From Armatimonadetes bacterium JP3_11 (GTDB lineage: Bacteria; Armatimonadota; Fimbriimonadia; Fimbriimonadales; GBS-DC), in contig NKPV01000006.1 in NCBI GenBank assembly GCA_002254605.1, positions 1 through 40,274 on the forward strand: a DNA stretch of 40,274 nt. Reading direction: 5' to 3'. The notes under the pieces were generated by a model. The model was not told the origin of the DNA and ran no database searches. It saw only the letters and a list, made by a program, of their open reading frames with translations. Positions 14,903-22,078 of the stretch are shown piece by piece (the stretch's first letter is position 1; every line of letters starts with the position of its first letter). Made by a program: the position numbers and the translations under genes.

Positions 14903-16282
14903 ATGCAATCGAGCCTGCGGGAACGGTTGGCGCATCTACGGAGGCGCACAGGGTTCAGCGCGCGCGAAAACGAGATCGAGCCGCTGATTCCACTTGGCAT
15001 CGAGGGCGCAGTAGACAAACTGCTGGAAAGCCCGTACGACCACTCCATCGACGACGAAGCCGTACTGCGCTTGCTGCAAGGCGATATGAACAACTTAGAC
15101 CCGCGTGCGGTGAGCGCATGGTGGCTCTATCGGATGCTCGTCTCGCAGCAGCCGATTCAGGAGCGTCTCGCGCTCTTTTGGCACAACCACTTCGCCACCT
15201 CCGCCTCCAAAGTGCAGGCGGGGCGGCTTATGCTTATTCAAATCCAACTTTTCCAACGGCTGGGGCTGGATAACTTCAAGACACTGACGCTGGAGGTCGC
15301 CAAGGACCCGGCGATGCTGGTGTGGCTGGATGGCAACCGCAATGTGAAGGGCAAGCCAAACGAGAATTTCGCTCGCGAGCTGTTTGAGCTGTTCACCACT
15401 GGCATCGGGCACTACACGGAGCGCGATATTCAAGAGGCGGCGCGTGCGTTCACAGGCTGGTCCTTTAGTCGCGTGACGGCGAGTTTCGTATTTAACCGCG
15501 ACCAGCACGACGACGGTGAGAAAGAGGTGTTCGGCAAGCGTGGGCGCTTCACTGGCGAGCAAATTATCGAGATGACGGTAGAACAACCTGCGACAGCACA
15601 GCACCTTGCCCGCAAGTTTTACCAGCACTTTATCAACGATGTGGAGCCACCCGACACGCGCACGGTGGAGGAGCTAGCGAAGGTATTCCGCGAGTCGGAC
15701 TATAGCATTCGCGCGCTAATGCGTCGCTTGTTGCTGACGCCTGCGTTTTGGAGCCCCGTGAACTGGCGCAAGCGGGTGAAAAGTCCTGTGGAGTTCGTCG
15801 TTGGCGCACTGCGGCAGGTGGGGGTGGGCGAGCGGCTCCGTGCGATTAACCTAAGCGACGGCGCGGGGCAACGCCTCTTGGTGGCGTATCTGCGCCTCGC
15901 AACGCAGTGGACACGCCGTATCGGGCAAGCGCTGCTCTATCCACCCGATGTCTCTGGCTGGGAGTGGGGCAAGGCGTGGATCAGCTCCACCACGATGCTG
16001 GAGCGTATGCGTTTCGCAGAGTTTTTACTGCCTAATCGGCAAGGTATCGGCTTCGCCACACTCAACGAGTTGATCGGTATTCCTGCCCCGCGCACCCTGG
16101 AAGAGTTCGTCCAGCGGCTGGAAACCACCTTGGATGTATCATTGCAACCCCGCACACGCCAGAGCCTGCTGGAGTACTTAGAGAAACGCGGCGGTGTAAA
16201 CGCCTTGCGTCAGCGCGATCGTCAAACTGTGCAGGGCGCGTTGCAAATCGTTTTTAGCTCAGCGGAGTATCAGATGCTATAA
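14903..16282 (+). CDS. DUF1800 domain-containing protein
   Basis: A 459-residue protein of the DUF1800 family, whose members are widespread in Planctomycetes, Armatimonadota and Proteobacteria; the biochemical role is unknown. Family segments visible include ERLALFWHNHFATSASKV near residue 90, GKPNENFARELFELFTTGIG, and YPPDVSGWEWGKAWISSTT near the C-terminus. Most genomes pair it with a DUF1501 gene, which is absent on both sides here. ATG 14903 has AGGA 7 nt upstream; GTG 14900 directly before it is an alternative. No signal peptide is evident. A run of six A starts in its stop codon and belongs to a minus-strand terminator. Confidence 0.92.
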   Translation: MQSSLRERLAHLRRRTGFSARENEIEPLIPLGIEGAVDKLLESPYDHSIDDEAVLRLLQGDMNNLDPRAVSAWWLYRMLVSQQPIQERLALFWHNHFATSASKVQAGRLMLIQIQLFQRLGLDNFKTLTLEVAKDPAMLVWLDGNRNVKGKPNENFARELFELFTTGIGHYTERDIQEAARAFTGWSFSRVTASFVFNRDQHDDGEKEVFGKRGRFTGEQIIEMTVEQPATAQHLARKFYQHFINDVEPPDTRTVEELAKVFRESDYSIRALMRRLLLTPAFWSPVNWRKRVKSPVEFVVGALRQVGVGERLRAINLSDGAGQRLLVAYLRLATQWTRRIGQALLYPPDVSGWEWGKAWISSTTMLERMRFAEFLLPNRQGIGFATLNELIGIPAPRTLEEFVQRLETTLDVSLQPRTRQSLLEYLEKRGGVNALRQRDRQTVQGALQIVFSSAEYQML

Positions 16283-16320
16283 AAAATACCCGAGGAGAGG
16301 CTGGTCTGCCCCCCTCGGGT
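16281..16320 (-). terminator. minus-strand rho-independent terminator
   Basis: On the minus strand ACCCGAGG (16313-16320) pairs with CCTCGGGT (16288-16295) and is followed by a U-rich tail of six T (16281-16286). No minus-strand protein gene precedes it, which points to a non-coding transcript from the intergenic region. Confidence 0.55.
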
Positions 16321-16466
16321 TAGGCAGGCACGGCAGGGACTTTGCCCTGTTTCGGTGTATAAAAAGCGTCCGGGCTCTCGTGCAACCTCAAGGTTGGATG
16401 CGACGCGGAAACCCACGAAACACTGCATCCCATCGCACGGCGCCGCACCTGTATCCACCGCTTGTC
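16281..16466 (-). ncRNA. candidate structured RNA of unknown family
   Basis: The 267-bp gap between DUF1800 and the ferredoxin reductase has no credible ORF but strong secondary structure. A three-way junction can be drawn: CGTGC/GCACG (16379-16383 with 16435-16439) closes AACC/GGTT (16384-16395) and a long arm GGATGC/GCATCC (16396-16401 with 16425-16430) capped by CGCGG/CCACG (16404-16408 with 16413-16417). A second hairpin CAGGG/CCCTG is at 16334-16349. On the minus strand a TATTAT -10 (16473-16478) and the terminator at 16281-16320 bracket it, giving about 180 nt. I do not recognise 6S, SRP, RNase P or a known riboswitch. The strand is uncertain since the stems exist on both. Confidence 0.35.
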
Positions 16467-16469
16467 GGT

Positions 16470-16477
16470 ACTATAAT
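16470..16477 (+). promoter_or_regulatory. possible plus-strand promoter (TATAAT) overlapping a minus-strand TATTAT
   Basis: TATAAT at 16472-16477 reads on the plus strand and TATTAT at 16473-16478 on the minus strand. The plus version would make a 5' leader of about 65 nt for the ferredoxin reductase, including a small hairpin AGGGACTTTAGTCCT at 16502-16516. Confidence 0.35.
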
Positions 16478-16532
16478 ACAATTTCAGAGAGCTGCTGTGT
16501 TAGGGACTTTAGTCCTGATTCGGGGGAATTCA

Positions 16533-16540
16533 GGTAGAAT
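16533..16540 (+). promoter_or_regulatory. GGTAGAAT promoter of the ferredoxin-NADP reductase gene
   Basis: GG-extended -10 word ending 9 nt before ATG 16550, with no Shine-Dalgarno between. Confidence 0.6.
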
Positions 16541-16549
16541 TGGGCTGGT

Positions 16550-17545
16550 ATGAATATCGAGTTGTATGACATCACGATTATTGGCGGCGGTCCTGTGGGC
16601 TTGTTTGGCGCGTTCTATGCGGGCTTACGGGGTATGCGCACCAAGATTATCGATAGCCTTCCCGAACTGGGCGGGCAGCTCACCGCTCTATATCCTGAAA
16701 AGTATGTGTACGATATGCCGGGTTTTCCCGAGGTGCTTGCGAAAGACCTCGCCGCGCAGATGATCCGCCAAGCGATGCGCTTCAAGCCGACCGTGTGCTT
16801 AGAGGAGCGCGCGGAGCAACTCCAGCGTACCGAGAACGGCTGGGTGATTATCACCGATAAGGGAATCACGCACCACACGCGCACGATCGTCATCTGTGCG
16901 GGGGCAGGAGCGTTCGCGCCGCGTAAACTCAACGCGGAAGGTGTTGCTGAGTTCGAGGGCAACGGCGTCTACTACGGCGTGCGCGATAAGTCGCTCTTCG
17001 CAGGCAAACGCCTGTTAATCGTCGGCGGCGGCGACTCGGCAGTGGACTGGGCGCTGAATTTGTATCCGATTGCACAACAGGTCACGCTTATCCATCGTCG
17101 CGATGAGTTCCGCGCTCACGAACAGAGCGTGCAGGAACTGCGCCATTCCCCCGTGAGGATTTTAACCCCTTACGAACTACGACGCGTGTGCGGTAACGGG
17201 CGGCTCGAACGCGCCATCCTTTTCCACAATAAGACGCAGGAGGAGCTCGAGCTGCTCGTGGATGCCGTGATTCTGAATCTCGGCTTCGTGGCGACGCTGG
17301 GACCCATCAAGAATTGGGGGCTGGAGCTGCAAGGCAACCAGATTGTCGTGGATGAGTATATGCAGACGAACCTGCCTGGCGTGTACGCTGCCGGGGATGT
17401 GTGTACGCACCCAGGCAAACTGAAACTCATCGCGACGGGCGTGGGCGAAGTGTGTACCGCCGTGAACCACGCTAAAAGCATCATAGACCCGAGCGCGAAG
17501 ATGTTCCCCGGACATAGCAGCGACATGGCGTTGCCGAGCCTCTAA
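16550..17545 (+). CDS. ferredoxin/flavodoxin--NADP+ reductase, thioredoxin-reductase-like
   Basis: A 331-residue flavoprotein that transfers electrons between NADP(H) and ferredoxin. The FAD motif is IIGGGPVGLFGAF at residues 10-22, the LGGQLTALYPEKYVYD segment is diagnostic of this type, the NADP motif is LIVGGGDSAVDWAL near 160, and the second FAD motif is GVYAAGDVCTHPGKLKLIATG near the C-terminus. The redox CxxC of true thioredoxin reductases is absent, separating it from TrxB. ATG 16550 follows a GGTAGAAT word by 9 nt. Confidence 0.93.
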   Translation: MNIELYDITIIGGGPVGLFGAFYAGLRGMRTKIIDSLPELGGQLTALYPEKYVYDMPGFPEVLAKDLAAQMIRQAMRFKPTVCLEERAEQLQRTENGWVIITDKGITHHTRTIVICAGAGAFAPRKLNAEGVAEFEGNGVYYGVRDKSLFAGKRLLIVGGGDSAVDWALNLYPIAQQVTLIHRRDEFRAHEQSVQELRHSPVRILTPYELRRVCGNGRLERAILFHNKTQEELELLVDAVILNLGFVATLGPIKNWGLELQGNQIVVDEYMQTNLPGVYAAGDVCTHPGKLKLIATGVGEVCTAVNHAKSIIDPSAKMFPGHSSDMALPSL

Positions 17546-17554
17546 AACCTGTCG

Positions 17555-17562
17555 GGTATTCT
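17555..17562 (+). promoter_or_regulatory. GGTATTCT promoter of riboflavin synthase
   Basis: -10 word preceded by GG, ending 8 nt before ATG 17571; it lies in the 25-nt gap after the ferredoxin reductase gene. Confidence 0.5.
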
Positions 17563-17570
17563 TCTCGCAT

Positions 17571-18206
17571 ATGTTCACAGGGATTATCGAAGCCACAGGG
17601 GTCGTTGAATCCGTTCAGGTTTACCCCGAGGGGGGCGCGCGCCTTGCTGTGCGTGCGTTCCCGATGACTGTGGGCGAAAGCCTCGCGATTAACGGCGTCT
17701 GTTTGACGGTGCAGCAGGTAGAAGATGATTTACTTTATTTTGACGCTGTGCCTGAAACCCTACGCCGCACCAACTTGGGCGACCTCAAGGGAGGGGATTG
17801 TGTGAACCTCGAGCGCCCTCTTACGCCCGAAAGTCGTTTGGGGGGGCACTTCGTGCAGGGACATGTCGATACAACCGCCCGACTTATCGAAATCCGCACG
17901 GACGGCAACGCGCGGGTACTCAAATTCCAACTGGATGACACAACCTATATGCGCTACATCGCGCCGAAAGGCTCTATTGCTGTCGACGGGATTAGCTTGA
18001 CAGTGGTGGAGGTGGGGGCGGACTGGTTCACAGTTTGGATTATCCCGCATACTTGGGCGGTTACCAACCTCGCGCATCGCCTTGTGGGAGCGCGCGTGAA
18101 CATCGAGACGGACATTTTGGCGCGTTATGTGGAGCGGCTGTTGGAGGCGCGTTTGTGGAATGATACCGTTTTAAATGCCCAGTCGCCGCAGATAGATCTC
18201 CAATAG
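17571..18206 (+). CDS. ribE: riboflavin synthase, alpha chain
   Basis: A 211-residue enzyme that dismutates two lumazine molecules into riboflavin. The start MFTGIIEATGVVES is diagnostic, and the two repeated lumazine-binding barrels each show INGVCLTV / VDGISLTV and GHFVQGHVDTTA. The length is normal for the family. The last 36 nt overlap, tail to tail, the end of ruvX on the minus strand, so no terminator can lie between the two. No ribB, ribD or ribH gene is next to it. ribF lies 5 kb away. Confidence 0.95.
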   Translation: MFTGIIEATGVVESVQVYPEGGARLAVRAFPMTVGESLAINGVCLTVQQVEDDLLYFDAVPETLRRTNLGDLKGGDCVNLERPLTPESRLGGHFVQGHVDTTARLIEIRTDGNARVLKFQLDDTTYMRYIAPKGSIAVDGISLTVVEVGADWFTVWIIPHTWAVTNLAHRLVGARVNIETDILARYVERLLEARLWNDTVLNAQSPQIDLQ

Positions 18207-18569
18207 CAGTGCGGCGGCGACGGCGTCAACCGCCTGCTTACGCTTGGCGCGCCGCGCATTGCTCTCACGCAGACGGCGCTCCGCTTCTATTGTCGTCAGC
18301 CGCTCATCGAGCAGTTCGACCGGGATGCCCAACCGCTGACTCAGGCTCTCTGCGAACCGTTCAATCTCCTGCACGCGTTCGCCCTTCTCACCCCACATGA
18401 GATAGGGCGCACCGACCACCACGCGCTCGATGTTCTCTCTCTGGAGCCAGTTCACAATCTGTTCCAAGTCGTTGGGGAGTATGCCTGCGGGCAATGGGAT
18501 GCCGAGTTCGGTGTTCGCAACAGCGACGCCCACACGCTTCGCGCCATAGTCCAGCGCAGCAATACGCAT
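18171..18569 (-). CDS. ruvX: RuvX/YqgF family, pre-16S rRNA nuclease / Holliday junction resolvase-like
   Basis: A 132-residue RNase H-fold protein. YqgF processes the 5' end of 16S rRNA, and was first proposed as a resolvase. Catalytic acids sit in ALDYGAKRVGVAVA (near the N-terminus), LLDERLTTIEAERRL (around residue 90) and VDAVAAALLLEIYL (near the end). ATG 18569 follows the tdh TAA directly, with GGGAGG inside the last tdh codons as its ribosome binding site. The C-terminus overlaps convergent ribE by 36 nt. Confidence 0.92.
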   Translation of the reverse strand: MRIAALDYGAKRVGVAVANTELGIPLPAGILPNDLEQIVNWLQRENIERVVVGAPYLMWGEKGERVQEIERFAESLSQRLGIPVELLDERLTTIEAERRLRESNARRAKRKQAVDAVAAALLLEIYLRRLGI

Positions 18570-19601
18570 TTACGCCTCCCAATTCAGCACGATTTTGCCC
18601 GACTGTCCCGACGCCATCAGTTCAAAAGCGTGTTCGTAGTCGTGCCATGGCAGCACATGCGTAATCGCGGGGCGCACATCGAGCTGCCCCGACAGGAGCA
18701 GGCTCTGCATCACCTCCCAAGTTTGGAACAGGCGCCTGCCGACAATCGCGTGAACCGCTACGCCCTTAAAGATAAGCGCGTTGAGGTCTAACTTAACGGG
18801 TTGCGAGAACAGCCCCAGCAGGCTCACTTCACCCCCGGGACGGATTGCCTGGGTGATTAACTCGATAGAGGCTGGGTGTCCCGACATTTCCAGAGCGACA
18901 TCGACGCCCAGCCCGTCGCTGATGCGCCTCACATAGCCCAGTACATCGTCCGTTGTGGGGTTCAACACGGCGTCTGCGCCCATGCGCGTGGCGAGTTCTG
19001 CGCGATAGGGGCGTACTTCGGTGGCGATAACTCGCGTGGCGCCCAGCGCCTTCGCCACCGCGATACTAAACAGCCCAATCGCGCCACAGCCTGTGATCAG
19101 CACCGTCGCGCCCCGCACATCGGCGGCGGCGACAGTATGCACTGCGTTGCCCAGCGGCTCTTGCACCGTCGCGACTTCGGGGGGTAGCGCCGGGTCGGTC
19201 TTGCAGGCGTTCATCGCTGGAATGGCCACATACGGCGCAAACCCACCGTCCACATCCACCCCAAGGATGCGCGTGTTCAAACACACATGCGCCTGCCCCA
19301 GCCGACACAGTTTGCAATGACCGCACACGATATGACTCTCCGCCGCCACGAATTCGCCTACCTGCACATGCTCTACCTCGTCGCCGACCGCCACGACGAC
19401 CCCGCAGAACTCATGCCCGACAATTACAGGAGGCTTCAACCGACCGCTTGCCCATGCGTCCCACTGGTAGATGTGCAAATCCGTACCACAGATGGAGGAA
19501 CGAGTCACGCGAACCAACACCTCGCGCCTACCTAACGAAGGTTCAGGAACATCCCGTACTGCCAGCCCGACGCCGGGCTGGGTTTTACAGATTGCCTTCA
19601 T
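18570..19601 (-). CDS. tdh: L-threonine 3-dehydrogenase
   Basis: A 343-residue zinc medium-chain dehydrogenase converting threonine to 2-amino-3-ketobutyrate. The catalytic zinc site is Cys38 (SSICGTDLHIYQW) with His63-Glu64 (VGHE). The structural zinc cysteines are 93, 96, 99 and 107. The NAD motif is ITGCGAIGLFSIAVAKALGA. The segments CGTDLHIYQWD, GNAVHT, and GRRLFQTWEVM match Tdh closely. ATG 19601 lies 10 nt after a GGTATAAT word, which favours it over an upstream in-frame ATG. The partner Kbl is encoded at 29021-30229. It is followed directly by ruvX. Confidence 0.93.
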   Translation of the reverse strand: MKAICKTQPGVGLAVRDVPEPSLGRREVLVRVTRSSICGTDLHIYQWDAWASGRLKPPVIVGHEFCGVVVAVGDEVEHVQVGEFVAAESHIVCGHCKLCRLGQAHVCLNTRILGVDVDGGFAPYVAIPAMNACKTDPALPPEVATVQEPLGNAVHTVAAADVRGATVLITGCGAIGLFSIAVAKALGATRVIATEVRPYRAELATRMGADAVLNPTTDDVLGYVRRISDGLGVDVALEMSGHPASIELITQAIRPGGEVSLLGLFSQPVKLDLNALIFKGVAVHAIVGRRLFQTWEVMQSLLLSGQLDVRPAITHVLPWHDYEHAFELMASGQSGKIVLNWEA

Positions 19602-19611
19602 TGACAGCGGG

Positions 19612-19619
19612 ATTATACC
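19612..19619 (-). promoter_or_regulatory. GGTATAAT promoter of tdh
   Basis: Minus-strand GGTATAAT ending 10 nt before ATG 19601; no Shine-Dalgarno between. Confidence 0.65.
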
Positions 19620-19705
19620 TAAGTGCATGGGAAGGCAGTACCATCCGCGAATCGGCGCCGAATTAGCAGGACTGGGGGCGACCTTTCTCGAATCAAAAAC
19701 TCGCT

Positions 19706-20680
19706 ATGAACACCCTGATTGGCTGGAGCGTTTCAACGGTGGCATTAGCACTGATGCTGATTGGTGCGGGGCGCATGGTCGAGGGATTGCCGGCTCCGTC
19801 TCAGACCGAGTTGCCCAAAACGCGCGGCGATTGCCAAACTTGTCATCCCAACGAAGCACGCGACTGGGCAGAATCGCGCCATGCCGCCGCTTGGGAAAGC
19901 GAGACTTTCGGGCAGACCTCGCGCAATCGCACCCTCAAGATGTGTCTTCCATGCCATGCTCCTGAACCGATTCTGACAAAAGGCTTTGGCGAGCATCCTG
20001 CGCTGCGCGAAGCCGACCGTGCGCACGGCATCGACTGCATTAGTTGCCATCAGGACACCAACGGCGCGTATCATGGCACCCTTGGCACCAAGACCGACGC
20101 CCACCCCACCGTCAAAAACGAGAAGTTCGGTACCGTCGATATGTGCGCCACCTGTCACGAAATTTTCGGCACGGTGGACTGGTACAAGCAGAGCGAGTGG
20201 GGGAAAGACCCGAACGGGTGCGTGAGCTGCCATATGCCGGTGGTGGAGCGTCCCATCGCGACTGGCGACGGGTTGCCTGTGCGCAAGGCGCGCGTGCATA
20301 AGTTCGAAGGCGCAACGCCTGCGATGTTCCAAAAGGGCGTCAAAATGGCGCACGAGCGACGCGAGGACTACCTACAGATTAAGATGGAAAGCGTGGAAGT
20401 GGGACACACCGTACCCACAGGTCCGGAGTATGTGGTCGTGATTGTGGAGGCGCGGTTTCTGAAAGGCGACTCAGAAATCGGTAAGCATCAGACCCTGCTG
20501 GCGGATAATGTCGCTATCGATGGCAACGACACGCGCCTCAAGCCCGGCGAGCGCCGGGTCATTCGTGCGCCTATCCCCGAAGGTGCGACGAACGCCATCG
20601 TGCGCGTACTCCACAAGCGCAATCGCGAGTTGCCCGATGAGCAGGCGCGCGTGCTGTATGAAGCGAAGGTCGAGCTCTGA
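19706..20680 (+). CDS. pentaheme c-type cytochrome (cytochrome c554-like)
   Basis: A 324-residue exported protein with an N-terminal signal helix (about residues 5-22) and five CxxCH heme sites: Cys43-His47, Cys80-His84, Cys111-His115, Cys147-His151 and Cys172-His176. The spacing and motifs such as SRHAAAW and GIDCISCHQD resemble the cytochrome c554/multiheme electron-carrier group. The last 140 residues have no hemes and look like a beta-rich domain. No partner oxidoreductase lies next to it, so the electron donor and acceptor are unknown. It is divergent from tdh, with about 100 bp between; no clear Shine-Dalgarno precedes ATG 19706. Confidence 0.9.
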   Translation: MNTLIGWSVSTVALALMLIGAGRMVEGLPAPSQTELPKTRGDCQTCHPNEARDWAESRHAAAWESETFGQTSRNRTLKMCLPCHAPEPILTKGFGEHPALREADRAHGIDCISCHQDTNGAYHGTLGTKTDAHPTVKNEKFGTVDMCATCHEIFGTVDWYKQSEWGKDPNGCVSCHMPVVERPIATGDGLPVRKARVHKFEGATPAMFQKGVKMAHERREDYLQIKMESVEVGHTVPTGPEYVVVIVEARFLKGDSEIGKHQTLLADNVAIDGNDTRLKPGERRVIRAPIPEGATNAIVRVLHKRNRELPDEQARVLYEAKVEL

Positions 20681-20711
20681 GGGCAGGCGATGATGAGACG
20701 CGGATTGAGGC

Positions 20712-20783
20712 GGATTTTTCACGACGCTCGGAATGGTATTATAGTCAAAATAGCCCTGTCATGCCGAGCGTGGCGGGAAGTCC
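20712..20783. repeat. degenerate copy of a dispersed palindromic repeat (SERSEES type)
   Basis: Left arm around GACGCTCGGAATG (20724-20736) and right arm around CATGCCGAGCG (20760-20770) are inverted to each other and resemble the widespread bacterial repeat whose core is CTCGGAATGACA and its reverse complement. A second, better copy lies at 26338-26412. It sits between the cytochrome gene and the next ORF and contains a TATTAT -10-like word. Confidence 0.5.
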
Positions 20784-20791
20784 GCTCCTCT

Positions 20792-21403
20792 TTGAGAGGG
20801 AGGATGGGGCTTCTCTGTGCTGGAGCGATCTGCAGCGTTGCTTGTGCTGACCGACTTATCGAAATCCCCACGGGCAAACTGATTTATCCAGAGCGTCTCA
20901 CGGTCGAAGCAGGGTTCTTGACGGGCACGCCCGAGCGCGAACGAGTCTTGGTGAACTTTCGGGTTGGTGGCTTGCTCGAAATCCAGGGGGCGCGCACTGG
21001 GTTTGAGAATCGCCTCGAGGTCTACGGATTGCAGTACAGCGTCTACCCCGAGATTCCGAGCTATGCACCAGGGATCTCGATTGGTGTGTTGGATATGTTT
21101 GATCGCACGGCACAGGGCAGGGGCTATTATGTGGCGTTGTCCTACAGCATTGCTGCGCTGGGGCAAACGCCGCTGGATCACGACCTGCGGGTGCACCTGG
21201 GCTTTGGGTGGGAAGGAATGTCAGGTTTTTTTGTCGGCTTCGATGTGCCCTTGACCAACCAGATTTTTCTGCGTGCGGAACACACTGGCAGCCATATTAA
21301 TGCGGCGCTGGCGTGGCGACCAACCAATCAGGTGGAATTGCGCGGTTCGGTCATCCGTGAACGCACTTGTTGGAGTATCATGATTCGGCTATGGGAGGAC
21401 TGA
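20792..21403 (+). CDS. hypothetical outer-membrane beta-barrel-like protein
   Basis: About 203 residues: a short signal peptide (hydrophobic stretch LLCAGAICSVACA) followed by alternating polar/hydrophobic strands with aromatic girdles, such as GYYVALSYSIAAL, HLGFGWEG, and RAEHTGSHINAALAW. It ends in WSIMIRLWED. This pattern is that of a small outer-membrane barrel, similar to YjbH-type proteins, but no family is firmly recognised. The start is uncertain. TTG 20792 gives a positively charged signal start (MRGRM); ATG 20804 lacks charge; GTG/ATG codons further upstream would translate through the repeat element. Its end overlaps the next gene by 13 nt. Confidence 0.55.
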   Translation: MRGRMGLLCAGAICSVACADRLIEIPTGKLIYPERLTVEAGFLTGTPERERVLVNFRVGGLLEIQGARTGFENRLEVYGLQYSVYPEIPSYAPGISIGVLDMFDRTAQGRGYYVALSYSIAALGQTPLDHDLRVHLGFGWEGMSGFFVGFDVPLTNQIFLRAEHTGSHINAALAWRPTNQVELRGSVIRERTCWSIMIRLWED

Positions 21404-21856
21404 TTCGGGGGCGCGTGGGAGCCAGTCGCTCATGGGGTGGGCTCACCGAGGTATCGGGGTGGGCGCGTTGGAGCCACGCACTGCTGTTACTGGGGGTGTT
21501 GGTCATGTTCGGCGTGGGATGGTATCTTACTCCCAACCCTGAAGGGCATGGCACACATCGGCAGTTGGGGTTACCTCCCTGCACGATCTATTTTTCTCAC
21601 GGGACGCCCGTGCCCCTCATGCGGCTTAACCACCAGCGTTAGCGCCATATTGCATGGGCAGTTTGGACTGGCGTGGCGGGCGAATCCCATCGGCTATCTG
21701 GTTGTGGCGGCGGCGGTGGGGGTGGGATTGAATAGTCTCCTGGCGCTGGTTTCAGGACGCACGCTCAGGCTCGATATCCATCGTCTCAACCTGATTATGA
21801 TTGTGTTGTTGTCGCTGTGGCTGTTGCATGGGGTGGTGCGGTTCGTTTTAGCGTAG
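21391..21856 (+). pseudogene. DUF2752 membrane protein with a frameshift
   Basis: The N-terminal half (membrane helix HALLLLGVLVMFGVGWYL, then GLPPCTIYF) reads in one frame from ATG 21391, and the C-terminal half (TGRPCPSCGLTTS, a second helix and [12 protein letters not shown]) reads in the next frame to 21856. Joined, they give the hallmark DUF2752 motif C...TGRPCPSCGLT. The frames would join if the run of five T at 21591-21595 had four. So this is either a frameshifted gene, a sequencing or assembly slip in a homopolymer, or a case of slippage. The function of DUF2752 is unknown. The stop is 4 nt from tRNA-Ser on the other strand. Confidence 0.65.
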
Positions 21857-21860
21857 CTAC

Positions 21861-21953
21861 TGGCGGAGCGGGTGGGATTCGAACCCACGAGACCCCTCTT
21901 CGGAGCCTACACGATTTCCAGTCGTGTCCCTTCAGCCACTCGGGCACCGCTCC
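21861..21953 (-). tRNA. tRNA-Ser (GGA anticodon)
   Basis: Minus-strand cloverleaf: acceptor GGAGCGG pairs with CCGCTCC, anticodon loop CTGGAAA gives GGA (serine), a long variable arm (GCTCCGAAGAGGGGTC region) as expected for a class II tRNA, T-loop GTTCGAATC, and an encoded CCA at 21861-21863. A GGTATATT -10 lies 10 nt before the mature 5' end. Confidence 0.96.
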
Positions 21954-21963
21954 ACGCCTCTAA

Positions 21964-21971
21964 AATATACC
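21964..21971 (-). promoter_or_regulatory. GGTATATT promoter of tRNA-Ser
   Basis: -10 word with GG in front, ending 10 nt before the tRNA 5' end. This calibrates the distance from -10 to the RNA start in this genome. Confidence 0.65.
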
Positions 21972-22013
21972 CGAAACGTTTCCCCAAATAGAGCCCAGCC
22001 GTCAAAATCAACG

Positions 22014-22021
22014 GGTATACT
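22014..22021 (+). promoter_or_regulatory. GGTATACT promoter of the polysaccharide operon
   Basis: GG-extended -10 about 57 nt upstream of the TTG start at 22079. This transcript would have a true leader, and the gene does carry a strong GGAGG, in contrast to the leaderless genes. Confidence 0.55.
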
Positions 22022-22078
22022 TTATGCAGGGATACGCGCTGGCGGTTAGTTGAGACGCGCATTCTACGGAGGGAAGCC

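Noticed and set aside
16281-16480. 6S RNA, SRP RNA, RNase P RNA or a cobalamin riboswitch
   Set aside because: None of their conserved sequence blocks could be seen; the region is kept as an unassigned structured RNA.
22024-22053. Nine-codon leader ORF before the polysaccharide operon
   Set aside because: Its ATG lies 2 nt after the -10 word, so it would be upstream of the expected transcription start.
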